Assembly (NCBI GenBank): GCA_000507305.1
Contig: DF240459.1
Span: 1 to 64,000, forward strand
Direction of reading: 5' to 3'
DNA from: Breviolum minutum Mf 1.05b.01
Taxonomy: Eukaryota > Sar > Dinophyceae > Suessiales > Symbiodiniaceae
DNA length: 64,000 nucleotides
The position numbers and the translations under genes were made by a program. Within the stretch, counting starts at the first letter, position 1. Every line of letters starts with the position of its first letter. Positions 12,516 to 24,721 of this stretch are shown here, piece by piece. The notes under the pieces are model-generated. The model did not search any database and was not told where the DNA came from. It saw nothing but the letters and a program-made list of their open reading frames with translations.

Positions 12516-12616
12516 CTTTTACACCAAACACCTTTTATACCAGACACCTTTTAAACCAGGCACCTTTTACACCAGACACCTTTTACACCCGACACCTTTT
12601 ACACCAGACAACTTTT
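12516..12616 (+). repeat. 16-bp minisatellite, about six copies, ending at an N
   Basis: Units of the form ACCTTTTACACCAGAC repeat about six times with small differences. The last is cut by an undetermined base at 12617, probably an assembly join. Sequence to the right is much richer in G+C, so continuity across the N should not be assumed. Confidence 0.85.
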
Positions 12617-13495
12617 NGCACACGGTGCGGTATGCCGTTTCGAGCTGCCACACGTGGCCGAAAATAACCGCCGCGTGACCAGGGTGGATTCGAGCCTCTG
12701 ACCGCAACGCACCGTACCAAAATTGCCTAGTGGTACAAACGGCTGCCAGACACTCAAAACCGCCACCCTAAACACCTCCTATTTCTGCCAAAAAAGGCCC
12801 CTATGTCAACCACCCCCCTCCCCCACACCCCCTCCTTATTCTCACTTCGTTCGCAAGGTGAAACTACGCCTAGCCTACCGGCTGGCTTTCGTAAAATAAA
12901 GTCCATTCTGCCTCTGACACAGCTTCTGGGTAGCCCCCGGGACGTTCCTGGCGGGCTGGATGGAAGACTATGATCATCAGAAAGATTCAAAGCTTGAGCA
13001 TTACGTAGAAGTATCGGCGTACTGCATACGAACCTCCATGCACATCTATGAATCTTCATTGCTTGCTGTCACTCTGCGTTTTCCATATTTGCCCAGGACT
13101 GACTTGTCACAGGCACCACCTGGCTCAAGAAGCTGAACTCGCTGAATGATCCTTCACCGGCAGCCAGTAAAAATAACGAGTAAAATTGAGGCTACAGTAG
13201 TTGCATTTTCGGAAGAGAGGCCCATGGATTCGGGAATGCAGGATGCTCAGTTTCACCACTTTTGCTTGTTTGACTTTCATGATGTGGAACCTCTGTACTA
13301 AGATGAAGTTCAGAAAAATGCAAAGGCAAAGTAATTATTTGCGAAGGCGTCCTGCGATCAAGGCATCATCAAAATTTATCACGGATGAATTAGAAATCTT
13401 CAGATCACTGTTCACGTTGAACACTTGCACAATATCACACTATCATCACGCACGTCACCACACAAGTGTAAGCGTTTGCAAATATGCATGTTCAG

Positions 13496-13566
13496 GGAGG
13501 CGTGTCATCCATGTCCTCCTTCATGTGGATGATCAATGTCTGACGACGAATCAGAATAGGCATCTA
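13496..13566 (-). CDS. Possible short acidic exon
   Basis: The minus-strand frame encodes DAYSDSSSDIDHPHEGGHG. A Ser/Asp-rich stretch like this is more typical of coding than of the AT-rich intron around it. The function is unknown and the edges are approximate. Confidence 0.25.
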
Positions 13567-13619
13567 CCTCAAGTCAATCCACTAAAGAATAAACAAATCA
13601 TGTCAAGACCTGTGATTTG

Positions 13620-16600
13620 ATTGTAGATTGTACTGTCTGTGACATACTGTAATATTGTAGATATTATATAATTATATTACATTGTTATATTATATTGCTA
13701 TATATTGCTATTTCATCATATATATTATATATATAAAAATATATACATCTAATATAAGTATCATCATGTTTGTCTGGCCAAAAGCCCGTTGCAAGAGAGC
13801 CCGAATTCTGGTAGTTCTCCTTGCAAACCATCACCAACCCTATCTCATCACCTACAGTAAGTTGGCTAGAAGCTTGCAGTATCTTGCAGTGATCTGCGGT
13901 CAAAAAAGCTATCGGATAAGGCTGATCGGACCCCACCTTTACATTATGCCTTTACAATCAACTGATTTGTTTCGTGCTCTGCAGCCAGAACCGGCTGTAG
14001 CAGCAGCTCATGTCGCAAATGCATGATTAATTGATACACCACAATCATGCATATAATGACACTCGGTACTGTCCTTCCTGTGCTCAGAAAGTAAGAAAAA
14101 ATCTGAACAAACTGTCGTGTAAAACTGGGAGGCACTGCGACTCGCTGACCTGTCCAAACTCGTGTCTGAGGTACGAACCATGGAATTGCAGGTGACTCCG
14201 CCAATCTGGCGGTATTTTGGCCAAGACCACTGGACTCGTGGATATTTATGCTATATTAATGTTTAAAATATTTATGTTACTTATGTTGCCGTGACAAAAA
14301 ATCAACCACGTGTCACATGTGGATCTCAAGCTGCTGTAGTTTTGGAAATAAGTGAGCACACTCAAAACACCACTGATGTTCCACACCCATGTGCTGTTGT
14401 CTTGCTCTTTCTCTGGAGGGGTCTCTGCAAGTTCAGAAGTTGAGGCAAGAACGCACGAGTTTTGTCCAAGGCTGTAGACTTTCTCTCGAAGACTCAGAGG
14501 TTCAACAAACCGACAAACCGCGTCAATCCTCATCGCCTCCATGATGCTTTCAATGCTTTCATCGTTCCTCCGTCAATCAGCTGTTACCATCGAAACCCTC
14601 TTCCCAGCAAGGACGGACCGCGGCCATGTTTTTGCTGATTTCATGGGCGGGGCTCCTCGCAAGTGGAGTGACCCTTTGGGTTTGATACACATCCTCCATG
14701 GAGTCGCCAATCGACCACAGTGGGACTGCATTGCAAAAAGGTGAAGCTATGGTCACAATATGGTCGTTCCCCGCTGTCAGCTCGCAAATTTCGAAAAACA
14801 CTGAAAAGCACTTTGTGCAAACTTTAAACTCTAATGATGTTTCTTCTATCTAGTGAATGGCTGACTGCACGAGAAATGCCACTTTATGGCGGCTGATTGG
14901 GCCCCGCAGTCTCACCTCTTTTATGGACAATCAGGAAAATCAGTTTCATGCTTTGTCACTACTCAAGTAGAAGCGAGATGAAGGGAGAGAAACATGGGGC
15001 CATTTGAGTTGCTTGGTACTGAGGCTTTACCACTTTACCGCCATCCCCTGGTCAAATGTATATTGGATCTTGTTGGGATGAATCAATTCAATGCACCATA
15101 GAGGCACATATGGCTGAATGCTCTCCAAAGGTGTTGTCATGGGTCTTGCCTCAGCATTCTGGGATACAGTTTTCTAGAGCCTCTGTAGTCTTTTATTGTC
15201 CACATAAGTGGCAATGGCTCATTATCTACAGTAACTGATTAATTCTTCAATGGCTGTGAGAGGCTGGTAGCACTCTCGTACATCTGATATTTACCTATCC
15301 AAGTACTGAGTGGGACGGAAGAGACCTGGAAAATCAGCACATCGAATTTTGCACAGGAAAATCTTTGCAGTTTGCATTGAGTATGCTGGCAGCTTCTCTT
15401 GATCCACGTATGTTTTTCTACCCCATGGCCTAAACGAAGGATTTGAATTTCAGATGGCTGCCAGCAATTGCACGGCCACTCGTTTCCTTGAGACCTCACG
15501 ACCCCCGTCATCGAGGCCAGAGAGGTCCCAATTTGGAGACCACAACTGAGCCAAGTAATCAACTGATATATACTGATATCCAACTAGTTAGTTTCCGTGA
15601 TTTCGAGCTCCGAGAGCTCGGTCACGCATGTCACGCTCCACATTCACTCATCAACTGAACTGCCAGAGTGGTGAGCAGTGGCAATGGCATCCCGGATCCC
15701 AACGGTGAAGTAAAAATGTTGTAAACACAGTTTGGGATCAAATAAACGTATATCGTCATATCGTATCCTATATTGCATTCTGCAATTTGCATCTTGATGC
15801 TGCGTCGTGATGGGTCTCATGCGGCAAAAGGAAACTGAGACACAAATTAATCATAACCCTTACAAATAGTTAAGGAGCCTGATCACAAAGACGTGATGCA
15901 TCATGCTACATCATGATTCGACCCACTTGGCATAATAGTCAATTATTGTCATTGTCAACTAGGGACTGCTTTTCATCTCTCCATATTGTCAGAAGTTTGA
16001 CTTCTAAACTTCCTTCGATAATTGTTTCAAACAGAGCGAATGTATTGGCATGATTCTGCAGGTCAAGATCAACTCTGCAGGTCACATGCTGTTGCATGTT
16101 GTTGTTCCTAAATGTTGGGTTTCAACGAAATCATACGAAATATTGCGAAATCGTCTTGGAATGAGTTGAATATCCTCTACTATCACCCAACGATATCAAG
16201 CAGTTGCTTTCATCGCAGTAATCGCCATAAAGAAAGGGCAACGGACTCGGTCATCTGACGCAACTCTTACATTGGGGTCACTGCCACAGCTCAGGTGAAC
16301 AAAAATATTTCCGGCTCACGGTGTCGTCAACTTACCCTGCACAACTGTGAATAAGGCAGCCAGTGGAATGAACAAACAAAGAAGACAAACATAGGGGTAC
16401 GTGAAGGTGAAAAGTAAAAATGCTCCATGGAGATTTCGAACACTACCGGTATGGTCGTGACAAATTTGAGACATGAAGGACGATGAAGAAAGCCATGGCT
16501 CCACATTGGTCAGTACCGCAGTGACTACAAGAAGACCCTGCTGGGAGACTGAGAAGCCAACTGTGAGCTGTTCTGAAAGGTGGCCTGGCAGCATTCAAGG

Positions 16601-17150
16601 CTCTGGATGTGTCCAGAGGGGTTTTATGTAGAGAAGCATGATCGCAACAAAATGAACAGCTGGTTTTGAGAGCAAAAGGAATATGCCAATATCAGCCACG
16701 TTGCTGCCTCGGAAACTGCAGTAGGTGGAAGAGTCGTATTCAAAATGAGGGTTGGGCCAAGTGAAGGTTTTCAGGAACTCAAGTTTTGCAACTCTTTCGC
16801 GAATCTTCCGCCTCCTTTCACAGTCCCCTAAGGGTCACCCTTTTTCAACACGAGAGATTCGGATGATTCGGATGTGTTAGTGTGCCCTGGCAGGTCTTTT
16901 GCGGATCTTTCACAACTCTTTTGCCAAAGAGGCGCTCATCTTGTGAATGTGTACAGTGGACGTTTAAATCCAAAACCCTTTGACGTCGCAACGGACATCT
17001 TAGCCAGCAACTTTAGGGATTCATGTTTAACTTTAGCAGTGCATGATGCCGGACATTGACAAGAACATCTATATACAATTCAAAGATTACCTTGCGATCC
17101 AGAAATTGCCTCTCAAACCCGGTAAGTAGTTGTAGAGGTGTCCCTCCAAA
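13620..17150. other. Mostly non-coding AT-rich stretch
   Basis: I see no exon I can defend here. A block at 14577-14760 is open on both strands and cannot be assigned. The rest holds AT-rich runs, for example near 13660-13760, and short inverted or dinucleotide repeats. It is probably intron or intergenic sequence. Confidence 0.4.
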
Positions 17151-17156
17151 AGCTTG

Positions 17157-17345
17157 TTACTCTTTTTCCAACAGTGGAAGTGTGGGAAGTGTGAAAATGT
17201 CTACTTCCGAGAAATAAGGACTTACGTGTGAATGCATTTCTCCTCCCAATTCCAGTGCGCTTCGCCTCCACCACAGATGGACGCCTCCCTCGTGCACGTG
17301 AAATGGCATTGGCATCGGCATCTGCGCTGTCAGAGTCACGTGAGA
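17157..17345 (-). CDS. Possible exon, Asp/Arg-rich
   Basis: The minus-strand frame encodes SRDSDSADADANAISRARGR followed by RPSVVEAKRTGIGRRN. Composition is coding-like. No family is recognised. Confidence 0.3.
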   Translation of the reverse strand, partial: SHVTLTAQMPMPMPFHVHEGGVHLWWRRSALELGGEMHSHVSPYFSEVDIFTLPTLPLLEKE

Positions 17346-17511
17346 CCATCACCTGTCACAAAATCGCAAATCTCCACGGTCTCAGTCTGTTCCACACATA
17401 CCTAATTTGAGCATATCCGGGAAAAAGCAACAGTGCGCCTATAAGGTGCCAACATGCCATATATGATCATGCAGGAAAGCAAATGTGGTGTACATGGATG
17501 CACATTGTCCG

Positions 17512-17695
17512 TCACTCGCGTTTCAGCTGAACCCATGCAATGTCAGCCTGGGAACGGATGCTCTTCACGGCTTTTGGCACCATGACATCCCTGTGCAGAT
17601 GGCTGATGCTTCTGAGGGTCTTGCAGGAAGGTGTTGTTCCCAAAAGTGGCTGCAGGCCCAAAACAAGGAAACCATCAGGGAAATCGTTTAGCATG
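17512..17695 (-). CDS. Possible exon, unknown product
   Basis: The minus-strand frame is open for about 60 codons and includes MLNDFPDGFLVLGLQPLLGT and RDVMVPKAVKSIRSQADIAW. Composition is balanced and protein-like. No family is recognised and the borders are uncertain. Confidence 0.35.
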
Positions 17696-18607
17696 TTCTC
17701 TCTGCTGCGTCTAAAACACATTCAAGAGGCGTCCTTTGTCTTGCAAGACCGTCAATTTGCAGATGAAGTCCACAAGTCTACGAACTCTGTGGATTAGTGT
17801 GGATACAAACATTATTTTGCTCATCATCAGCATGCTCCGTATCTTTCTCAGAGCAGCTTGAATGACTCATTCCTCAAGAGACCTTTACAAAACCATAAAG
17901 TAAAACACAAAGCAAAACCTACACCACTAGGAAACTGGATGGCGCAACTCGTAGGTTGAGACAGTACAGGCCCTCTAGTCTTTAGTGCACATGCTTTTGA
18001 AATACACCATGATACATCCCTGCAGGATTAAAGCAAGTGTCCTTGTTGGAGACTCTCTCATTTTGACCTGACCTGGTCAAACTATACCATATCATATGCC
18101 GAACCGCAAACCCTGAAGGTAGATTTCCTTTTCGAACTAGCTTCAAGGAAAAGAAAAGAACGGAACAGATTGGTTTTAAAGGATGATAAAGGTTTTCATA
18201 AAATGATTTCATATGCCTTCAGACCTTTTACACCACGTCATGCCACTTCATCGACATGCTGGCTCCCTGACGAAATGTTTGAGCAGCTGCTTCTTCTCAT
18301 TCGGTCCTTGGCAGGGTGAATGTGCCCAAAATGCAAAAATGTTGATACTATTTTCAATCTGTGCTTTGTACCACGTTGCATTGCAGAACATAGAATTCTT
18401 GAAGTGCATCCCCAGCGATTTCATTCAATCATCGATTGGGCTTTCTTAGTTTAGCGGCTGGGTGTCAGACAGCTCCTTCGGCTGCCTTCTGAAATAGATA
18501 TGAAATGATATCAGTATTCACAAGTGAATCTTGTCTCATCTGAGAGTAGAACTACATTATATAGCAAAAACCAGCTATGGGCATATCTCTAACACCTACA
18601 AGTAGTC

Positions 18608-18750
18608 ACGCGCAGCGGTTCCTGTGGGCTGTCCTCATAGCCAGCATAGGCCAGCAAAGAGGGACGTCGAACTGTCTGAGCATAGCCGCCAGCAGTCTGC
18701 TCTGCCGCCACAAACTGAGCACGTCGGAGCACCAAATGCTAGCTAAGTCT
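18608..18750 (-). CDS. Possible exon, unknown product
   Basis: After ACTTAG the minus-strand frame reads LVLRRAQFVAAEQTAGGYAQ and ends near GYEDSPQEPLRVTT, about 45 codons without a stop. This reads more like protein than the opposite strand does. No family is recognised. Confidence 0.4.
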
Positions 18751-18852
18751 GTGCGAAATCCAATCTGGGCTATGAGTCCTAGCTGACCGTGCAACTATCT
18801 ATCTAGACTTTGTTATCTCCAGTAGGTTGGCGAACTATGGCAAGATCTATGT

Positions 18853-18875
18853 ACATATATATATATATATATATG
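18853..18875 (+). repeat. AT dinucleotide repeat
   Basis: An uninterrupted AT run; a GT run at 18987-19001 and a CT run at 19059-19076 lie close by. Confidence 0.85.
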
Positions 18876-19399
18876 AATATACAAAAAACATGCGCATTGC
18901 GGATAATGGCTCAATTCCACCATTTTGGATCCAACGCCCTTGATCAGAACCTCCGCATCCACATTTGGATGATGATGAGATGATTTTGTGTGTGTGTGTG
19001 TGCGTTAGTGATTTCAACAGCAATTTATTATACTTGATTCCATGATAATTCCTTTATTCTCTCTCTCTCTCTCTCCAGCTCTCGTCAACATCAGCCTGTG
19101 GTCATTTAGTGCCAGCTTCTCTAGCTGGATTCGCGACATCTCCGGACATCTTCGTTTACGCAGACCAGCTGCTTTTCAACTTGCAAATCTACAAACCAAA
19201 AAGTTGCTCCCAACCAGAGCATGTCAGGGCTCCCTACAAGACGACCTGCAGAAGGACGCCTCGCTGAAGCTGTTGGATCACCAGACGGCTGCCTTGGCAA
19301 ACCATTGAATGATTTCTGGGGAGATGGGCAATGACTCAAACATCTCAAACCTATAATAATTTCATTGGGTGCCATTGTGAGACCACAAAGTTGGTTTAC

Positions 19400-22200
19400 C
19401 CGTTTACCCTATCTCCATTCTTCCCATTCATTCTGGGATACTCCCAGGTCCACTGTGTTCAAACTTCAAACCTAATGCTTCAAGCTTGCGCTCTGGCATC
19501 TATTAATTCTAGTGTATTCTAGTGTAATATCTTTTGGCCTGTGAGTGGTGCACCGGCCCTGCACATGTTGCCCAGGAACTTTGGTACGAAGACTGCCCCT
19601 TGCATCAGGCCATGCGTCACCTGCTTCGGGGAGGTGGCCGAGGGTTCAAGGGTTGCAGTAGTCGGTTAGTCCATCATGTGGCTGCTTGACTCGTAGATTG
19701 TCCAGTTATCCAAAAGGGCTCATTTAACACAGGGCGATTGCACAAACCATACCCACCCGAGACGAAGAAGAGGTTTGTTCGATCATTGATACTCACTCAA
19801 ACAATCTCACATTTAGATACATTTAGTACTCAACTGTCAACGGACAGGGTTTCCAAAGCTCATTGGGATCAAACGTACACAGTATATTCGAGGAGATCCG
19901 GATTTCCAAAGATGTCCAAGTTTATCATAATTATCTGTTTATAATGACTTTTTGTTGACAAACAGCATCGTCTTTGCTTTTCGCCTCTGTCGAGAGTTCA
20001 AAAACCTTTTTCTACAAAAGAAGCATCCGATTCCCAAGACTCTCCACCACTAGCCACACGACTGTGTGGTCGTTGACTACTTTACCCATGTTTACCTCCC
20101 CACCTTTACGGGTGGCATTCCTGCAGGCCCTGGTGGGTTGCCCCGCACCAAGTCGGCGAGCGTCTACCCCACCATTGACAGGAGCCACAGCATATCACAG
20201 CATGCAGAAAGAGCTGACGGTTTGAAATCGTGCTGTGAACTCCTCGTTTATAAATGATAGTTAGGGAATGCAGTAAATAACAAGTAATGTATAATTTGCA
20301 GATGATTTCAATGTATATTCTAATATTCTCTCTGTGTATCTCTGTGTGCGTATCATGTCTGTACGTATGTATGTAGCATACAATTTTGTAAATATACACA
20401 CGCACGTCCAAGATATTATATCATCATTCGCACCTATCGTGTAGGTGTTGTTGCCAATGGTGCATTGACAACTTAGCCAACATTGTATGATCCTCAAGTA
20501 GCACAAATCACACTTTTCACCTTAGACTCTCAAGATCATGAAATGACACTTGCGTAGGCATGTCAAATCAAAATCATGAGGATTCAATCAACCACCACGG
20601 ACCACGGTTGCCATCGTTCGGAGTGGACATTTTGGCAAGTTTTGGCTCATCTTGTGACCCAGCGCTTGTTTCGTGCTGGCGCAGGAAGGATGGCAGCCGT
20701 GTCCTCTGAGGCAGGTTTGGGGTGAAAAGTTCAGCAGGTTTCTAACAATGCAGATCTATCATGATCTTCTGCGACAAAGAATTATTCTATCAACTTGTAA
20801 CTTGCAGAGTATCAACTTGTAACTTGCAGAGTCTCTTTTGTGTGTATGTATGTACTAGAGATCAACAGACAGGGCATTCGAATATATACGCAGAGAAAAG
20901 TATGTCCAACAATATCCATTACGCCAATTTATCAACGATGGCTCCTATTTTTCCCATCCATCTCAGTCTGAAGTGGCGACTGCCCTGCGAAAAGATCTCT
21001 CCTGTCCTTTGACAATTCCCTGGGATGGAAGTGTACCACCTGCAAGATTCAAGACTGGTGTTGAAAGTTTCTCATTTGTTGATGTCGGGAACTTCACAAC
21101 ACAAATACCAGTCCCTGCGGTCCCTCTACAGTTTCCTGAAAACAAACTAGCGCAGACTTGTGACACCTCATGAGCAATTCATTTGAAGAAAGTAGAGATC
21201 GTGCTGAGTGTGTAATCTGGGCAATACTTACGCAATATTTCCTACGCGGGCAGTTTCTCAACGAGAGAGATATTCTGCATTACAACTCGTGAAAATTCCC
21301 CAAGACTCTCGACTTCCTCAACCCAATTGCACCTCACTGGGCAAGCTGATTGGACCCGCACCGTTCACATTTATCGGCATCACCTGCAGCCATCAGGGGA
21401 GAAAAACCGAAGGATCAACTTTGCATGCAGAGTGACCTGTACATGCTGGTGCCACATACATTTGCTTGCGGGAATCAACATCTATATTTCTGCAGTCATG
21501 AATCATCATATCTATCGTTCTTTTATGTTCTTTTCATCTATTATTGTGATTGTTGCTATATACAGGAAATGATTAAATTAATAGACTGAATAGAGCATCA
21601 TGCTTTGACATGCTATGATTCAACATGAAGTGATGCGGCAGTATATGATGAAACACAATAAAATCATTATCAGGGATATTCAAGGACGAAGGGCTTCCTT
21701 TGGATTTCCCAGTGGTTGGATTCTCATATTAAGCACCTTTGAGCCTTTGAGATATGGTGGAAGCCGTTGGTGAGGGCGCAATCGATGCAGCCAACAAGGC
21801 TGGACAAAAGGGATATGGCCATCAGCAATTGAACCCCGTAGGAACGCTTACTAGATTTGTTGGGCATATGTGAATACATCCATATTAGGTACGGGGGAAT
21901 ATGCGTGCGTGGGTGTACATGGACGATAGACCTATGCGCATGTAAACACATACATAAACAAACAAGGTGGCAACACTACAGCATGCAAATTACATGATTA
22001 AAACTAATGTACTTTTCACTGTTTCACACATTTTTTCTCTTACATATACTGCGCACAATTATTTGCATCATTTTATGAGGTATGAAGATATACAGTATGA
22101 CATGCATAACATCTGAAACCCACTCCGGGTGTCCACTCCACCCTTCAAACTTCTCAAGACGGTTCATGTTCCAATAGCGGTTGAAACCGACTGTTTCCCC
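19400..22200. other. No defensible gene
   Basis: This stretch is AT-rich with no exon I can support. It contains a 22-base tandem duplication near 20790-20832 and AT-rich runs. It is probably intronic or intergenic. Confidence 0.4.
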
Positions 22201-22225
22201 ACTTTATGCATCTTCATTGCCCTTC

Positions 22226-22400
22226 ACTTGAAACATCTTGAAACTGTGTAGGGAGCCTCTGTTACAAGGCGCACGCGTTTTCCACAGATTCCACAGTGCA
22301 GCTTGGTAACGCTTGCTTGATATCGGATGTACTTTGGCACGGACTTTGGTGCATCATAGAATGGCCTCAATGAGTCAATTGAATGTGGCTTTTCTGGGAC
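22226..22400 (-). CDS. Exon with one CxxC motif
   Basis: The minus-strand frame encodes KPHSIDSLRPFYDAPKSVPK and then LHCGICGKRVRLVTEAPYTV. One CxxC pair could bind zinc, but the second pair is not visible here. The exon call rests on composition; no family is assigned. Confidence 0.45.
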
Positions 22401-23040
22401 AAACCTTTCGTGTGACATTCATCCCAAACAAAGCCATCCAAAGACTTATTATATAATTCAGGAGGATTCATGGTGGATTAACTCCGTTCCAATTGGAACA
22501 AAAGCTCCATTCGCCAAGCTGAAATCAAAACATTCATCCAATCTGTGGTTGCAATGGCCAGGCCCCACTATTTGACTCGCAAGAACTCTGGACCCTCAGT
22601 TTGGTACTGCCGTGCCGGCGCGCTCAAACGCCGCACCTCGTCGAAACTTCCACATCACCCTCTTTATGTCTGGAAAAAGAAGTTGACTTGATGCCAGAAG
22701 TGTTTGGGCTGAACATATCTGAACACCATGCGTCCATGGGGATATCATTCCTGAAGTGTGAGGATAAAACATGATAAAACTATTCAAAACTATTCATGAA
22801 AAGCAATCAATAGATTGCAAGGGTACCTGAACCATCAATGACATCCAGAAGTTTCAAGGAAGAATTATTTTGAAAGCTCTCCCGGACGGGCTCACTGACC
22901 TCGAAGACTTTGACAGCAAGGCTAGATAGTCGCTCTATCAATTAATTGAATTTAATTGGGCCTGAGAAAAGTTTCAAATAATTGCGTAGATTTGCCCAGA
23001 ACTGAATGCTGGGTCTCATGTCTTTGAGAGGTGGTTGCCT

Positions 23041-23290
23041 TCAGCTTACATCAGTCCAAAAAGCAATTCTCCGCAACAACTCTGCGTTGAAATGGAAAGT
23101 GAGAAAAATTCCTGGCTGACTTGGCCCCGCTTGACCCTGTGTCTCCCTGCCCATTTCATGCTTAAGGTTGCTAGGATCGTGAGCATGTGAGCCCGCCTCC
23201 TTGCTCCCAGCCACTGCAAGCCAAATCCGGTAGTAGATGGTAGGCGGTTCGCTCCTCTGAGCAAGCAAAGCCAGCAAAAAGTGATTTTGT
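23041..23290 (-). CDS. Possible exon, unknown product
   Basis: The minus-strand frame includes PPTIYYRIWLAVAGSKEAGS and ends near HFNAELLRRIAFWTDV. It is open for over 70 codons. A second frame is also open, so the assignment is uncertain. Confidence 0.3.
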
Positions 23291-23540
23291 TCTCGATGCT
23301 TTTCACAAGCAAGAGAGTCAAAAAGCACCTGTCTACTATTACAATATCTTTTTGGTATATACTCGTATAGCTATACATCAATACATTAATATTATTCTAT
23401 TACAAAATTGTATTTAATATATTATAGATTATACAATGTACAAAATCCATGTAATACAGTATTGTCAATAAAAATGTAAATAATAAGTAGTCTTTTGGAA
23501 CATCGACATTGTGTCACATTGTCATTTCGTTGCCACCTCG

Positions 23541-23888
23541 TCACATCCAACAACTTCTCTTGCCCCAATCCCAATCCCTTCCAAGCTTTTCACAAAGCGG
23601 AAAAGGATCTTTCAAGCTTTCTTCAATTCCAACGTCTTTCTGGACACAATTTCCCCCAATCGCTCCGTCAACAATTTTCTGGCGTCTCCTGTGGTCGCCA
23701 AAGGTAATTCGCAGTGCGATGGCGCCTTCCTCCCCTGGTACTACGCTGAGTGTTGGTGGCGGCGGCTGAGATGGCAATGACGTGTCGGGCTCCCGTTTGT
23801 TCATGCACACGGAACCAAAAGGTCCGCGCAAGCCGATGGCTCCTTCAAAACCTTCAGGGGCGGATGCGAGGATGGGATATAGTGGCAC
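23541..23888 (-). CDS. Possible exon(s), Gly/Pro-rich
   Basis: The minus-strand frame is open for about 115 codons, with ASAPEGFEGAIGLRGPFGSV and an acidic end near EESLKDPFPLCEKLGRDWD. It lies downstream of the RBR ligase exons on the same strand, but a link is not shown. No family is recognised. Confidence 0.35.
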   Translation of the reverse strand: MPLYPILASAPEGFEGAIGLRGPFGSVCMNKREPDTSLPSQPPPPTLSVVPGEEGAIALRITFGDHRRRQKIVDGAIGGNCVQKDVGIEESLKDPFPLCEKLGRDWDWGKRSCWM

Positions 23889-24509
23889 TGTCTGAAAAAA
23901 TAATCAGGCATGTCTCGCGAACACAATGTGATTGAGCGCTGATGCCCGGGCCCAAGACAGTCTTTGAGCGAATCTTAAATCTGTGAAGGATTCTGCTTCA
24001 ACTTGGACGCCACCTAATCATCTTGAAAAGATTTTGGCATGCCACCTAAACGCCCTGAAACCCCTAAACCCCGTTTAAACATTTTTAAACCGTGTGCAGG
24101 ACCGTACAGCCTTCATAGTGCGCTGCATGGTCAGAGGACGTCAACAACTCGCCACACAAGTAGCAAAAGTAGGTTTCACCTTTACCTCAAATCGGGACGA
24201 AAAAAGCTTGTAAATATCCATGTGACAAAATAGCTGAAAGTGAGCAACAAATCAAACATATCAAGATATGATGAGGACCTACCACTATTCAGCTTGATGT
24301 CGAGCAACCTACTACAAGCTTTCATACTTTTTAGGATCGAAAAGTAATTGGTGAAAATACTTGTGCCATGAATTAATGGAAAGCAAATCTGTGGTCTTGC
24401 AATTATTTTGCAACGGTTCGAGAAAGCCTGTCTGGGCCCAACTCTTGAATACCAGAAAAGACTCTGCAAAAACCCTAGATCACGCAAATCATCACAAATC
24501 CATAGAACC

Positions 24510-24544
24510 CGTAGTAGCAGTAGTAGTAGTAGCAGTAGTAGTAC

Positions 24545-24578
<34 letters not shown>

Positions 24579-24628
24579 CGAAGCATGTAGAAGCATGTAG
24601 AAGCATGTAGAAGCATGTAGAAGCAGAG
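24510..24628 (+). repeat. AGT microsatellite and 10-bp GTAGAAGCAT repeat
   Basis: An AGT repeat covers about 24511-24578 and passes directly into four to five copies of a GTAGAAGCAT unit. Val, Ser or Leu runs read through it are artefacts. Confidence 0.9.
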
Positions 24629-24721
24629 CCATACTGTAGAAAGGAACACAACAACTGAAATATATGTGAAACAAAAAACACACAACAAATCACAGCAGTA
24701 GTCACAACGTCCATTCTCCCC

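Noticed and set aside
12618-12760. Possible tRNA (GGATTCGAGCC resembles a B box)
   Set aside because: The motif is near-palindromic and no cloverleaf or A box at proper spacing could be formed on either strand.
13201-13620. 139-residue plus-strand protein
   Set aside because: No family likeness or splice support, and a Ser/Asp-rich minus-strand frame in part of it reads better.
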